Notes: generated from the sequence alone by a model not told the origin. A DNA stretch of 64,000 nt from an uncultured Verrucomicrobiota bacterium (GCA_937867415.1 CALMKO010000056.1:1-64000), one strand, 5' to 3'. Shown: positions 27,092 to 37,493, counted from the stretch's first letter. A program made the numbers and translations.

Positions 27092-29944
27092 ATGCGCTCC
27101 ACATCCATCTCCCTGATTTGCTGCCTTGTGCCGTCCATGATGGCAATGGCCGCCCCTGATGCCTCCATGACCTACTGGTTCAAGCAACCGGCCAAAAGCT
27201 TTCTGGAATCCTGCCCCATCGGCAACGGCCGCCTTGGCGCGATGGATTTCGGCGGCACCGAGGAATGCCGGATCGTGCTCAACGAGTCGTCGGTTTGGTC
27301 CGGCGGCTACTACGAGGGCAACCGCCCGGATGCCTTCCAGAACCTTGCCAAGGGCCGTGAGTTGTATTTTTCCGGTGATGTGCCGGCTGCGCAGAATTGG
27401 TTCGCCCAAAAATTCCAATACCCGGACGGCGTGCGCGGCTGGTGGAATGAAAACCAGTTCGGCTGCTATCAGATTCTATCCGATCTCTATCTCCGCTTCC
27501 CGATCAAGGGCGGCCGCACGGCGGTCACCTCACCCAGCGGCCACGCCCTGGGTGACCGGGGCGGCAGCAAGGCATCCGTGATGATGATGGGTGGCATCGG
27601 CGCCCCGGCCAATGCAGAGGAACAGGAGGATGATCACACGATCCACTGTGCCACCGATGGCAACCCGCGCACCAAATGGTGTGCACTTCGCGAAAACAAG
27701 GACGTCGTCTGGCAGGTGCAACTGCCTGCCGCCAAAGAAGTCCGTGGCTATTCGCTCACCAGCGCCGACGACGTGCCCGGCCGCGACCCGGAAAACTGGA
27801 AACTCGAAGGCTCCCATGACGGCGCATCCTGGTCGCTGGTCGATCAACAGGTGATGCCCGCTCCCTTCGAACAACGTCACATGACGAAAAAATTCACTGT
27901 GTCGAAACCTGGGAAATATTTATACTATCGCTTCACCTTCGTCACCACCCGCGACAATTCATTTCAGCTTGGCGACCTCTCGCTCGACGGCGTGGACATC
28001 ATCACCCGCCCGCCGATCCCTGCGGACTACCGCCGCGAACTCGATGTGATGACCGGGCTCGTGACCACGCGGTATAGCCAGGATGGCGTGACCTTCACCC
28101 GCAAGATGGTTGCCTCGAAAAAGGATGAAGTCATCCTGCTCCACCTCAGCGCTGACAAGCCGGGCGCATTGAACTTCACCGCCTCCCTCTCTCGCAATCG
28201 CGATCCCAAGATCCGCATGGAGAATGGCATCCAAATCCTCGAGGCCCAACTCGCCTTCGACAAACCCGGCGGTGGCGGCGTGGGCACCAAAATGGCCGCC
28301 GTGCTCAGCGCCCAGGCCAAGGGTGGCAAGGTCAGCTCCAGCCCCGAGGGTTTTCGTTTTGAAAATGTCGATTCCGTCACACTCTATGCCTCCGGCGCGA
28401 GCAATCTGTTAGGTGGTGATGCGGTGGAAAAAGCCAGCGCCCCGCTCGCCGCCGCCATGCAGCGCGGACCACAACCCATCATCGCCGATTCCACCGCCGA
28501 CCACGCATCCTATATGAATCGCGTGGACTTGAAACTCCCCGCTGGTCCGAATTCCCATCTCTCCACACCCGAGCGCGTCGCCCGCAACGAAAAACAAGCG
28601 GACCCATCACTGGCCGCGCTCTATTTCCAATTCGGCCGCCATCTGCTCGTCTCCGGATCGCGCCCGGACTCGCCATGGCCGAACAACCTGCAAGGCATCT
28701 GGGCCGAGGAATACTCCACTCCGTGGCGCGGCGATTTCCACACCAACATCAATCTCCAGATGAACTATTGGCCCGCAGAGGTGACCAACCTCGCCGATTG
28801 CCACCTGCCCATCATGGAGTTCCTCGAAGGCATGGCCCGCGAAGGCGAACGCACCGCGGATATCTATTACAACGCTCCCGGTTGGCTCGCCTTCCACATG
28901 CAGAACCCATGGTATGAAACCGCCTGCGCCAGCATCGGCGTGGCCGCTTCACCCGTCAGCGGCGCATGGCTTGTCCAACATATATGGACGCAATATCAAT
29001 TCACCGGAGATAAGGAATTCCTCCGCCGTTACTATCATCTCCTGCGGGGTGCCGCCATCGGTTGCCAGGCCATCCTGATCGAGGAACCCACTTCCAAACA
29101 ACTCGTCACCCTGCCGTCCAGCTCGCCGGAGAACGCCTACTGGCACGAAATGCCCGATGGCAAAAAAGTCCACGCCTGGCTCTGCGCCGGTTCGACTTAT
29201 GATATGCAAATCATCCGCGGCCTGTTCCTCGCCACCGAGCGCGCCGCCCAAGTGCTTGGCATTGATGCGGAACTCACCAAGGAACTCGCCGCCACCCGCG
29301 CCCGCCTCGTGCCGACCAAACTCGGTAGCGACGGACGCATCCTCGAATGGGAAAAAGAAGTCGGCGAACCGGAAATCCACCACCGCCACGTCTCCCACCT
29401 CTGGGGCCTCTATCCAGGCGATGAAATCAGCGTCAACACACCGGAGCTTTTCGCCGGTGCCCGCAAGTCTCTCGAAACCCGCGGCGATGCCTCGACCGGT
29501 TGGTCGATGGGTTGGAAAGCCTGCTTCTGGGCGCGGCTGTTAGATGGCGACCGCGCCGACCGCTTGATCTCGATGCTCATCGGCCGCGGTGCCGGCAACC
29601 TCTTCTGCCTGCACCCGCCGTTCCAGATCGACGGCAATTTCGGAGGCACCGCCGCCATCGCGGAAATGCTCGTGCAAAGCCACGAGACAATGGATGAAGG
29701 CAGAACTACGAAGTCTGAATTTAACATTCAACATTCATCATTCATCATTTCTTTACTCCCCGCCCTGCCCAAGGCTTGGAAAGACGGCAGCGTCAAAGGC
29801 CTGCGCGCCCGCGGCAATGTCTTCGTCGATCTCGAATGGAAGGACGGCCAAGTCACCAAATACCGCCTCTCCTCGCCCACTCCCCGCCCGGTGAAAGTCA
29901 AAATCAACGGCAAGCTGGAATCGGTAAACGTAGAGCAAAAGTGA
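27092..29944 (+). CDS. GH95 alpha-L-fucosidase/galactosidase with inserted modules
   Basis: 950 residues from the ATG at 27092, which begins a signal peptide ([20 protein letters not shown]). GH95 motifs are clear: [19 protein letters not shown] near the start, [20 protein letters not shown] then [16 protein letters not shown] in the catalytic barrel, [16 protein letters not shown], and [20 protein letters not shown]. The enzyme inverts alpha-1,2-L-fucosides or alpha-L-galactosides. A discoidin-like domain is inserted into the N-terminal sandwich at about residues 145-305. Near the C-terminus about 20 extra residues ([18 protein letters not shown]) encoded by a minisatellite-like repeat interrupt the usual link to LLPALP. 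It has its own operator upstream. Confidence 0.9.
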   Translation: MRSTSISLICCLVPSMMAMAAPDASMTYWFKQPAKSFLESCPIGNGRLGAMDFGGTEECRIVLNESSVWSGGYYEGNRPDAFQNLAKGRELYFSGDVPAAQNWFAQKFQYPDGVRGWWNENQFGCYQILSDLYLRFPIKGGRTAVTSPSGHALGDRGGSKASVMMMGGIGAPANAEEQEDDHTIHCATDGNPRTKWCALRENKDVVWQVQLPAAKEVRGYSLTSADDVPGRDPENWKLEGSHDGASWSLVDQQVMPAPFEQRHMTKKFTVSKPGKYLYYRFTFVTTRDNSFQLGDLSLDGVDIITRPPIPADYRRELDVMTGLVTTRYSQDGVTFTRKMVASKKDEVILLHLSADKPGALNFTASLSRNRDPKIRMENGIQILEAQLAFDKPGGGGVGTKMAAVLSAQAKGGKVSSSPEGFRFENVDSVTLYASGASNLLGGDAVEKASAPLAAAMQRGPQPIIADSTADHASYMNRVDLKLPAGPNSHLSTPERVARNEKQADPSLAALYFQFGRHLLVSGSRPDSPWPNNLQGIWAEEYSTPWRGDFHTNINLQMNYWPAEVTNLADCHLPIMEFLEGMAREGERTADIYYNAPGWLAFHMQNPWYETACASIGVAASPVSGAWLVQHIWTQYQFTGDKEFLRRYYHLLRGAAIGCQAILIEEPTSKQLVTLPSSSPENAYWHEMPDGKKVHAWLCAGSTYDMQIIRGLFLATERAAQVLGIDAELTKELAATRARLVPTKLGSDGRILEWEKEVGEPEIHHRHVSHLWGLYPGDEISVNTPELFAGARKSLETRGDASTGWSMGWKACFWARLLDGDRADRLISMLIGRGAGNLFCLHPPFQIDGNFGGTAAIAEMLVQSHETMDEGRTTKSEFNIQHSSFIISLLPALPKAWKDGSVKGLRARGNVFVDLEWKDGQVTKYRLSSPTPRPVKVKINGKLESVNVEQK
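29692..29752 (+). repeat. Minisatellite-like repeat inserted in frame in GH95
   Basis: The stretch with AACATTCAACATTCATCATT and nearby copies is low-complexity and unlike the surrounding codon use. Bases 29725-29741 (CATTCAACATTCATCAT) recur inverted at 43749-43765, right after another gene. It adds about 20 residues to GH95 without breaking the frame, so it is tolerated there. Confidence 0.55.
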
Positions 29945-30001
29945 GGCAGCCTTGGATCAACGAGCGTGTTTCCGCAGCTGCCGGAAACGCGGAGTTGTGC
30001 A

Positions 30002-32914
30002 ATGACTCCAACTTCGCTAACTCCTGTCATACGTTTCCATAGGTCCGTGATCCGCATTTCTCCAACATTCCTCGGTCTTGCTGCATGGCTTGCTGTCTTG
30101 TGGGGTCCGCTTCACGCCGCGACCAAGACGCTTGCGGCCACGCGAATCGCGGAGGATGCGCGTTCGCTTGAAGTTCCCATTGCCGGGCTGGGTCCGATCC
30201 AATGCCAATGGGCGGCCACCATCGAAAAGACCGGGATCGTTCAGCGTTTGGAGTCCGGCGCGGCCAGTCAGACATTCAAACCCGAGATCCATGGCACGAT
30301 GGCCGACGGCATCACGGTGACGATTCCATCACCGGAAACGGAGGCCGAATTGTTGTTTCGCATCCGACTTGATGGAAGAATGGCCCTGTGCGCTCGCGCA
30401 GGGGTGAGAAATACCGGCAAGGGATCGTTCAAGCTCATCGATACCACAGCGCTTCATGCCCGGTTTCAGATTGGAAATCCGGAGGGCTGGCTGCTTACTG
30501 GACTGCATTCAAGGACTCCGGTTTTTGAACCTCTTTCAAACATTGGAACGGGAACCCGGATCCACGAGCAGGGCTCGCTCTATCAGCCGGATGGCACGGG
30601 CTTTGTCTTTGGCCCGGCGGGTGAACCCGTCACTTATGCAGAGTTTTCATTGAGCCACACGGAACCCGGCGTCTTCGGGATGGATGCGGTCACGCCCATG
30701 GACGGCGTGCGCGTCGATCCGGGAGAAACACGCTGGGGCCAGGAGGTCGCGCTCGTGATCGGGAAACCCCAAGCCGCGCTGAAAGAGTGGGCAGGGGCCG
30801 TCGCGCGATCCCATGGCGCGCGCACCGGCAAGGGCGCGCTGGCTGGCTGGAACAATTGGAACTATCTCTCCAAAAAAGACATCAGCAGCGAACTCGTGGA
30901 TGTCACCCAGGTCGTGCGGGAATCGGGCGGCCGGCTACGGCCCGGGGTGATCCAAATGGACTACAACTGGGGCGATGCGGATCTCGCGAAAACTCTCGCA
31001 TCCACCTGGGTTCCAGAGTGTCGGAAAAACATCACTGAAATTGGCGCGCGCTTCGGCACGCACATCGGTATTACCGGCCCCGGCTGGCCGGGACTGGCAG
31101 GACTACCCCAGTTGATAGAGACCATCTCCCGCTCGGTGAGCGCGGGTTTCGGCTACCTGAAGGTTTTCTATCCGCCCGGCACGGTGAAGGGAGACGGTCG
31201 GAGCACCGCCTTCGAAATCTATCGGGAACACTGGGCCGCCATCCGCAAGGCGGCGGGTGAGGAAACCTATCTGCTTTTCTGTGACTACGAACCCAACCGC
31301 GCCGCAGTCGGCTGGGTCGATGCCAGCCGGGGGGGACCAGATGCCGACCGCGGCAGAATCCGTGCGGCGATCCCCTCCGCCCTTCGCGCCTATCCACTGC
31401 ACGACCGTTGGTATGCGGTGGACAGCGACAGCTTTTTCACCGGCACGGACATCGCCAACATCAGCCAAATCGACGGCAGTTGGCCGCTCGTGCGCACCTG
31501 GCTGAGCATGACCGGGCTTTCCTGCGGCGCGGCGATCACCTCGGACCCCTGGTATTGGGAGGATTTCAAACCCTACTGGCGCAACGTCGAGGTGCTCACG
31601 CCGCCAGCTCTCGAACGCACGGAGGTTCTCGACCTCGGCACGGACAAGGAATGGCCACGACTGTTAGGTCACGTCCGCCGCGAGTGGGGAAACTCAACCG
31701 TGGCCTTGCTCTGGAACCCGGGCGTGACCGAGCGAACGGTGACTTTGGATTTCGCCAAGGCCGGTATGGATCCGCTGAAACGATACGCCGTTTGGTCGTT
31801 CTGGGATGATCGTTACCTCGGAATTGCCCAGGGCTCGTGGACCACGCCGCGGCTCGGCCCAGCCGCCTCGCAGCATTTGGTATTCACCGCGCTGGATTCC
31901 GCTCCGAAACGACCGGCCTTGATCGGCTCGAACCTTCACATCTACTGCGGTGCCGCCGAGATCAAGCGGGTGAAGGCCAAGCGCTCGTCTTTCTCGTTAG
32001 AGCTCACCGATGCCGGCGCGCGCGATGGCGACCTTTTCCTCTACAGCCACATGCAGCCGGTCCTTTCCGCGGCGGTCGGTTGCACGGTGAGTGGCATCAC
32101 CAGCGCCGGTGAAAACGTCTGGCGGGTCAGCCTGCATGACCGCAAATCAGGTGTGCTCCAGCGCATCGACATGGACATCCCCCAGCCCACCTCTCGCCAA
32201 CCTTGGTTCTGGGCCTTGCTCTCCACCGCTGTCCTCAGCCTGCTGTTCGCCGCTTGGCGCTACGTGGTCGGTCTGCGCCTCGAACGCGCGCGGGCACTCG
32301 ACCAGGAACGCGCCCGTATCGCCCGCGACATCCACGACGACCTCGGTGCCAGCCTCACCCACATCGCCTTGTTAGGCGAACTCGCGCAAAACCACATCGG
32401 CCATCCCGAACGCACGCGCACGCATGTGGACGACATTTTCCGCGCCGCCCGCAAACTCACGCGCTCGGTGGACGAGATCGTCTGGGCGCTCAATCCGTCC
32501 AACGACACGCTCGCCCGCTTCGCCGCCTATGTGGGCGATTTCACCCAGGATTTCCTGCAACCTGCGGACATTCATTGCCGACTCAGCTTTCCCGCCGAGT
32601 GGCCGGAGCGCACGCTGCCGCCGAAAACTCGCCACGATCTTTTCCTGGTGATCAAGGAGACGCTGCACAACATCGTCTCACACTCCGGCGCGAAAAATGT
32701 CCGCCTGGAAATCACCCTCGATGGCGCCCTGCTGCGCGTCACCATCGGCGACGACGGCCACGGTTTTGATCCGCAATCCACGGTGCTCGGGCGGCCCGGC
32801 GGCGGCCACGGGCTTGCCAACATGCGCCAGCGCATGCTAGAAGTAGGCGGCACGCTGGACATCCGCAGCGCGCCGGGCGAAGGTACCACCGTAATTCTCG
32901 AAGTGAAACCATGA
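30002..32914 (+). CDS. Histidine kinase with extracellular alpha-galactosidase-like sensor
   Basis: 970 residues. The ATG at 30002 is preferred over the GTG at 29966 because GGAG lies 7 bases before it. A signal anchor is near the N-terminus. Residues about 30-690 form a beta-sandwich plus TIM barrel of the GH27/GH36 clan: AGWNNWNYLS, VIQMDYNWGD, FGTHIGITGPGWPG, GLSCGAAITSDPWYW. The usual nucleophile in the YLK-x-D motif is replaced, as the protein reads Y385-L-K-V-F389, so catalysis is probably lost and the domain may only bind sugar. A helix (FWALLSTAVLSLLFAAWRYV) near residue 735 crosses the membrane. The kinase is HisKA_3/NarL type: H778 in ARDIHDDLGASLTH, then an HATPase with GDDGHGFD and GHGLANMRQRM. 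It overlaps the regulator gene by ATGA. Confidence 0.85.
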   Translation: MTPTSLTPVIRFHRSVIRISPTFLGLAAWLAVLWGPLHAATKTLAATRIAEDARSLEVPIAGLGPIQCQWAATIEKTGIVQRLESGAASQTFKPEIHGTMADGITVTIPSPETEAELLFRIRLDGRMALCARAGVRNTGKGSFKLIDTTALHARFQIGNPEGWLLTGLHSRTPVFEPLSNIGTGTRIHEQGSLYQPDGTGFVFGPAGEPVTYAEFSLSHTEPGVFGMDAVTPMDGVRVDPGETRWGQEVALVIGKPQAALKEWAGAVARSHGARTGKGALAGWNNWNYLSKKDISSELVDVTQVVRESGGRLRPGVIQMDYNWGDADLAKTLASTWVPECRKNITEIGARFGTHIGITGPGWPGLAGLPQLIETISRSVSAGFGYLKVFYPPGTVKGDGRSTAFEIYREHWAAIRKAAGEETYLLFCDYEPNRAAVGWVDASRGGPDADRGRIRAAIPSALRAYPLHDRWYAVDSDSFFTGTDIANISQIDGSWPLVRTWLSMTGLSCGAAITSDPWYWEDFKPYWRNVEVLTPPALERTEVLDLGTDKEWPRLLGHVRREWGNSTVALLWNPGVTERTVTLDFAKAGMDPLKRYAVWSFWDDRYLGIAQGSWTTPRLGPAASQHLVFTALDSAPKRPALIGSNLHIYCGAAEIKRVKAKRSSFSLELTDAGARDGDLFLYSHMQPVLSAAVGCTVSGITSAGENVWRVSLHDRKSGVLQRIDMDIPQPTSRQPWFWALLSTAVLSLLFAAWRYVVGLRLERARALDQERARIARDIHDDLGASLTHIALLGELAQNHIGHPERTRTHVDDIFRAARKLTRSVDEIVWALNPSNDTLARFAAYVGDFTQDFLQPADIHCRLSFPAEWPERTLPPKTRHDLFLVIKETLHNIVSHSGAKNVRLEITLDGALLRVTIGDDGHGFDPQSTVLGRPGGGHGLANMRQRMLEVGGTLDIRSAPGEGTTVILEVKP

Positions 32915-33558
32915 CACGCAAAAACAAAGCGGAAACCCTGGCCATCGCCGTCGTGGAGGACGATCCGCGGGTGCGCAGCAGTCTCATCGAGATTCTCAGC
33001 CAGGACTCCGGCTGTCGGTGCGTCGGCGATTACGCCAGCGGTGAGGACGCAGTCGTCGGGCTGGTCAAACACTCGGCACGCATCGTGATCATGGATATCC
33101 ACCTGCCCGGCATGGACGGCGTGGAATGCGTCCGCCAACTCGCGCCCATTTGTCCGGACACGCAGTTTCTCATGCTCACCGTGGCGAAGGATTCGGACAA
33201 TCTGTTCAACGCGTTGGCCGCCGGAGCCTCCGGCTACCTGCTCAAGCCGGTGCGGGCGAAAGAGTTGCTCGATGCGGTCCGGGATGTGGATCAAGGTGGC
33301 GCTCCGATGACCAGCAGCATCGCCCGCCGGGTGGTGGCGGCGTTTTACCGCAAGCCGGCGGCTCCCAAGGGGGAATTGCTTTCCGAGCGCGAGCAGCAAG
33401 TGCTGAAACTTCTCTCCGATGGCCTGCTCTACAAACAAGCCGCCTCCGAAATGGGCGTGAGCGTCAACACGCTCTGCGAATACATCCGCCGCATCTATCG
33501 GAAACTCCAGGTCCATTCCCGCCAGGAGGCCGTCGATCACTATCGCAAGCACCGTTGA
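32911..33558 (+). CDS. NarL/LuxR-type response regulator
   Basis: 215 residues. The receiver domain has D62 as phospho-acceptor (IVIMDIHLPGMDG), an acidic pair near residue 14 (VVEDDP), and lysine in YLLKPVRA. The C-terminal LuxR-type helix-turn-helix is at about 150-205 (LSEREQQVLKLLSDGLLYKQ, then SVNTLCEYIRRIYRKLQV). It starts inside the kinase stop (ATGA), so the pair is made together and is a cognate two-component system. It should activate genes on sugar sensing, probably the neighbouring glycosidases; the sites are unknown. Confidence 0.93.
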   Translation: MTRKNKAETLAIAVVEDDPRVRSSLIEILSQDSGCRCVGDYASGEDAVVGLVKHSARIVIMDIHLPGMDGVECVRQLAPICPDTQFLMLTVAKDSDNLFNALAAGASGYLLKPVRAKELLDAVRDVDQGGAPMTSSIARRVVAAFYRKPAAPKGELLSEREQQVLKLLSDGLLYKQAASEMGVSVNTLCEYIRRIYRKLQVHSRQEAVDHYRKHR

Positions 33559-33627
33559 GGATAGGGCGGGCTGATCCATGTAACAGAAACCTGAATTCCA
33601 GCAGCAAGCCGGCACCCACTTTGCCAA

Positions 33628-33670
33628 GCCCCACAATCTTTGTCGCGGCCCCTACAAAGATTGTAGGGGC
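33628..33670. repeat. REP-like palindrome, copy 2, with strong inner hairpin
   Basis: The outer arms are ACAATCTTTGT and its near complement. Inside is a perfect hairpin at 33648-33670 (GCCCCTACAA-AGA-TTGTAGGGGC). It lies 70 bases after the response-regulator stop and could end that transcript, but it lacks a T-run. The ATCTTTGTCG core matches copy 1 at 14434. Confidence 0.55.
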
Positions 33671-33812
33671 GGATTTCCGCAGAGGGGTTGCGCAACTCAG
33701 GGCGCGTGTATTTCCTGACAGGGCAACCCACATTGCTCATAAAATCATGACGGGGAGGTTGCAAATCCAGCCAGCCTTCGCCCCGAGTCATTTTGCACGC
33801 AAAGCCCATTCC

Positions 33813-36800
33813 ATGAAACCCATCTCCCTGATTCCAAAGCTCACGGCCATGTTGGCCTTGGCGTTTTCCATTCTCCCGGCAAGCGCTGACAACTCGATCC
33901 TTGCCAAGGATTTCCTCCAACCACCCGCCGCCACCAAGCCGCGTTGTTATTGGTATTGGTTTGATGATCACGTCAGCAAGGAGGGCATCACCCGCGATTT
34001 GGAGGCGATGAAACGCGTCGGCATCGGCGGAGCCTACATCGGCATCATCGGTGGGGCCATCGGCAAGCGGACGGAACTCAAGCCCAGGCCGCTCACCGAT
34101 CCGTGGTGGGGAAATCTCGAACACGCCGTGCGCGAGGCCACGCGGCTCGGTGTGGACATCGGGCTTTTCAACTGCCCGGGTTGGAGCCAGTCGGGCGGTC
34201 CGTGGGTGAAGCCCCATCATGCGATGAGGTATCTGGTTCAGGAGGAGATCAGGCTCCAGGGGGCGCAACGATTCACCGGCAAAGCACCCGTTCCAAGCGG
34301 GAAGAAAGGAGAAAACTTCCAATCCGTGGCCCTGCTCGCCTTTCCCGCGCCCGAGGGTGACGACGTCGTGGTGCCGGTGACTGGAAAGAAAGGCAACAGC
34401 GTGAGTTTTGCCACGGATGCGCCCGTCACCGTTTGCAGCATCGTCGTCGACCCCAAAGAGGTGCTCAACACGCAGGCCGAGTTGCTTGCCTCGGAGGACG
34501 GCGAAGAATTCCGCCTGGTTCGAAAATTCGCCGTTGCCCGCACCACCCTCAAACACGGGCTGGGACCGATCTCCCTCGCGCCGGTCGCGGTGTCGTTTCC
34601 ACCTGTCACCGCGCGCTATTTCCGGCTCGATTTCACCGCCAAGGATCTGCCGTTCTCGGCGGAGAAATCATTGGGTGAGATCCGTCTATCCCCTGCCGCA
34701 CGGGTCGAGGACTTCGCGGGAAAAGCCCTGCTGAAGTCGCATGAGACCAGCGTACCTCCCTTCAACACCTACGTCTGGCCACCCGCATCGGATACCGACT
34801 CGAAGTCACTCGCAGTCGATCCGTCCCGCGTTGTGGATCTCACCGGAAAAATGCAATCAGATGGCACGCTCGTATGGGATATCCCGCCGGGAAACTGGAT
34901 CCTGCAACACGTCGGCATGATACCCACCGGCACCATGAACAAGCCTGCCCCGCCCGGCCTGATCGGCTTTGAGGCGGACAAAATGAATCGGGCGCATCTC
35001 AAGCCACTCTTCGACGGTTATGTCGGTGAATTGCTGCGCCGCCTCACGCCCGCCGAACGGAAGTCTTGGAAATACCTCATCGCCGACAGCTATGAAACCG
35101 GTCTGCAAAACTGGACCGACGGCCTGCGCGGGGATTTTCAGAAAACCTACGGTTACGATCCACAGCCCTACCTGCCGGCCATTTACGGACGGGTCGTCGG
35201 CTCGGCGGACCAAACGGAGCGTTTCCTCTGGGATCTCCGCCGTTTGGTCGCGGATCGCATCGCCACCGAATACGTCGGCGGCTTGCGCGATCTCACCAAC
35301 TCGCACGGCATGAAGCTCTGGTTGGAAAACTACGGCCACTTCGGTTTCCCTTCCGAGTTCCTGCTTTACGGAGCACACACTGATGAAGTGAGCGGCGAGT
35401 TTTGGCTCGGTCGCGGTCGCAATACCGTGGAAATCCGTGCCGCTTCGTCCGCCGCCCGCATCTATGGCAAATCCCCGGTCTGGGCCGAGGCCTTCACCGC
35501 CAGGAATCTTACGTTCCAAACCACCCCGCGCGATCTCAAGGTGCAGGGCGACTGGGCATTCTGCCAGGGAATCAACCAGTTCGTGCTGCACGTCTATGTC
35601 CACCAACCGAAGGAACAAAAACCCGGCTTGAATGCGTGGTTCGGCACCGAGTTCGATCGACATAACACCTGGTTCGAGGAGTCCAAATCCTGGATCGATT
35701 ACCAGCGCCGTTGTTCCGTGCTCTTGCAAGCCGGACAAGCGCTTGCCGACTTTGCCGTTTTCATCACCGAGGATGCGCCGAAAATGACCGGCCCCATGCC
35801 GCCGCCAATCCCGCCCGGGCACGATTTCGATTTCATCAATGCGGATGCGATTCTGCATCGTGTCTCCGTTAGCGACGGGCGCTTGGTGTTGCCCGGTGGT
35901 TCCAGCTATGCGGCCTTGATTCTGCCGGACTCCCCCACCATGCGCCCCGCAGTGGCCCGGAAAATCGAGGAACTGGCCAAGGCGGGTGCCAAAATCATCG
36001 GCTCGAAACCCACACGCTCGCCCAGCTTGCAAGGCTACCCGGACAGTGACGCGGAGACCCGCCGCCACGCCACTTGGGAGGCATGGCCCGATGCCGCCGC
36101 CCTCAAACTGGCCCCCGATGTGATCGCTCCGGCGGATTTTCTCTGGACCCACCGTCGCACGCCTGAGGCCGACATCTATTTCATCTCCAACCCCTCCACC
36201 AAGGTTCGCAGCGAGACACTCTTGTTCCGGGTCACCGGTCGCCCCGCCAGCCTCTGGAATCCGGTCACGGCCGAAATCCAATCCACTAGCCACAGCGAAG
36301 CCGATGGCCGTTCTTCGGTCGCCCTGCGCCTTCAGCCACAGGGATCCGTCTTTGTCGTATTCGGAAAGCTCCCCACCGAATTCGCGGCGTCCAGCTTTGC
36401 TCCCGCCAAGGAAATCCCTCTCAGTGGGCCGTGGCAGGTCGAATTCCCATCGCGGAATCTCGAATTCGCCGAACTCACGAGTTGGACCAAGCGCGAGGAA
36501 GAGGACATCCGTTATTTCTCAGGCAAGGCCATCTATACCAAAGAAATCACAATCCCCGATTTCACTCCAGGTGGTCGCGTCCAGATCGATCTCGGCCACG
36601 TCGAGTTGATGGCAACTGTCACCCTCAATGGCAAATCCTTCCCTACCTTATGGACCTATCCGTATCGGGTGGATGTGACTTCTGCAATCAAGCCCGGCAT
36701 GAACTCACTGCGCGTGGAAGTGGTCAACACCTGGCAAAACCGCTTGATCGGCGATGCCAGCCAGCCACCGGAAAAACGGGTCAGCTACATCCCGCACAAT

Positions 36801-36872
36801 CCCTTCAAGCCTGATTCGAAGCTTCAGCCTGCCGGGCTCCTCGGTCCAGTGCGCCTGCTTGCCACTGAATGA
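33813..36872 (+). CDS. GH106-like glycoside hydrolase, second copy
   Basis: 1019 residues from the ATG at 33813. The open frame goes much further upstream (to 33126), but that part overlaps the response regulator and has no sense; the ATG opens a signal peptide (KPISLIPKLTAMLALAFS, cut near ASAD). Early motifs PRCYWYWFDDHVSKEGITRD and GIGGAYIGIIGG, then GLFNCPGWSQSGGPWV, mark a GH106-type TIM barrel. At about 660-720 WLENYGHFGFPSEFLLYGAH and GEFWLGRG follow. A C-terminal galactose-binding-like sandwich is near 900-990 (VTLNGKSFPTLWTYPYRVDV). Probably an alpha-L-rhamnosidase for pectic side chains; this is inferred from family only. It lies after the two-component pair and may be one of its targets. 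Confidence 0.82.
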   Translation: MKPISLIPKLTAMLALAFSILPASADNSILAKDFLQPPAATKPRCYWYWFDDHVSKEGITRDLEAMKRVGIGGAYIGIIGGAIGKRTELKPRPLTDPWWGNLEHAVREATRLGVDIGLFNCPGWSQSGGPWVKPHHAMRYLVQEEIRLQGAQRFTGKAPVPSGKKGENFQSVALLAFPAPEGDDVVVPVTGKKGNSVSFATDAPVTVCSIVVDPKEVLNTQAELLASEDGEEFRLVRKFAVARTTLKHGLGPISLAPVAVSFPPVTARYFRLDFTAKDLPFSAEKSLGEIRLSPAARVEDFAGKALLKSHETSVPPFNTYVWPPASDTDSKSLAVDPSRVVDLTGKMQSDGTLVWDIPPGNWILQHVGMIPTGTMNKPAPPGLIGFEADKMNRAHLKPLFDGYVGELLRRLTPAERKSWKYLIADSYETGLQNWTDGLRGDFQKTYGYDPQPYLPAIYGRVVGSADQTERFLWDLRRLVADRIATEYVGGLRDLTNSHGMKLWLENYGHFGFPSEFLLYGAHTDEVSGEFWLGRGRNTVEIRAASSAARIYGKSPVWAEAFTARNLTFQTTPRDLKVQGDWAFCQGINQFVLHVYVHQPKEQKPGLNAWFGTEFDRHNTWFEESKSWIDYQRRCSVLLQAGQALADFAVFITEDAPKMTGPMPPPIPPGHDFDFINADAILHRVSVSDGRLVLPGGSSYAALILPDSPTMRPAVARKIEELAKAGAKIIGSKPTRSPSLQGYPDSDAETRRHATWEAWPDAAALKLAPDVIAPADFLWTHRRTPEADIYFISNPSTKVRSETLLFRVTGRPASLWNPVTAEIQSTSHSEADGRSSVALRLQPQGSVFVVFGKLPTEFAASSFAPAKEIPLSGPWQVEFPSRNLEFAELTSWTKREEEDIRYFSGKAIYTKEITIPDFTPGGRVQIDLGHVELMATVTLNGKSFPTLWTYPYRVDVTSAIKPGMNSLRVEVVNTWQNRLIGDASQPPEKRVSYIPHNPFKPDSKLQPAGLLGPVRLLATE

Positions 36873-36917
36873 CCTCGATTGAGATCCGCCTCTCATTCCC
36901 CTTCGTGAATCGCCTTC

Positions 36918-37202
36918 TTGACATCGGCAACCGCCAATGGTCTTCACCTTCTGATAAATACCACTGCCAAAGTTTTTGCCAGCGGCCGCAGCCAGGCAAT
37001 CCGGCTGCCGAAGGACTTCCGGGTTTCCGGCAAGGAAGTGCAGCTCACCAGCGTGCCCGGTGGCATCCTGATCAGCGAGGGTGACCCGTGGGATACATTC
37101 GAAAATGGCTGCCGGAAACTGGGCGACGAATTCTTCGATGCCGTGGAACGGCGTGATCGCAAGTCACCGCAGCTCAGGGACTTCACCGCCGGCCTGCGAT
37201 GA
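36918..37202 (+). pseudogene. VapB-type antitoxin, probably lost its start codon
   Basis: The AbrB-fold core TTAKVFASGRSQAIRLPKDF is unmistakably VapB-like and is followed by the usual acidic tail. In VapB proteins this core normally begins within a few residues of Met. Here that position is ATA at 36954, which suggests ATG was mutated; only a TTG at 36918, twelve codons earlier, could start translation. The partner toxin next to it is broken, so the pair is likely inactive. It could still be translated from TTG as 94 residues. Confidence 0.6.
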
Positions 37203-37386
37203 TCCGGTGGATTACGTGCACCACTAGGGCCGCATCCGTGCCGCATTGGAAAAAGACGGGAAAACCATCGGCCCGCTCGATTTGCTCATTGCCGCACACG
37301 CCTTCGCCTTGGACGCCACCCTGTTCACGCACAACACCCGCGAATTCCGCCGCGTGACGGATCTGGAAGTGGAGGATTGGGCATGA
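37199..37386 (+). pseudogene. Truncated VapC PIN-domain toxin remnant
   Basis: From 37229 the frame reads GRIRAALEKDGKTIGPLDLL, then IAAHAFALDATLFTHNTREF, and ends with DLEVEDWA and TGA at 37386. This is the C-terminal half of a VapC-type PIN domain. The N-terminal half with the first catalytic acid is gone and a TAG sits just before GRIR. An ATG at 37199 overlaps the VapB stop as in intact operons but leads into another frame, so an internal deletion is likely. Confidence 0.7.
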
Positions 37387-37493
37387 GCATGACAGAGGCA
37401 CGGGCCTTCTATCATGGATCTCTGGAAGAACCGAGCCACGAACAAGCTCGGCCAAGTCAAGGTGCTGCCGACGTGCTGACGGTTGGCTGTTTT

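Noticed and set aside
33126-33812. Upstream extension of the GH106-like reading frame
   Set aside because: It overlaps the response-regulator gene in another frame and lacks sense; the ATG at 33813 opens a clear signal peptide.
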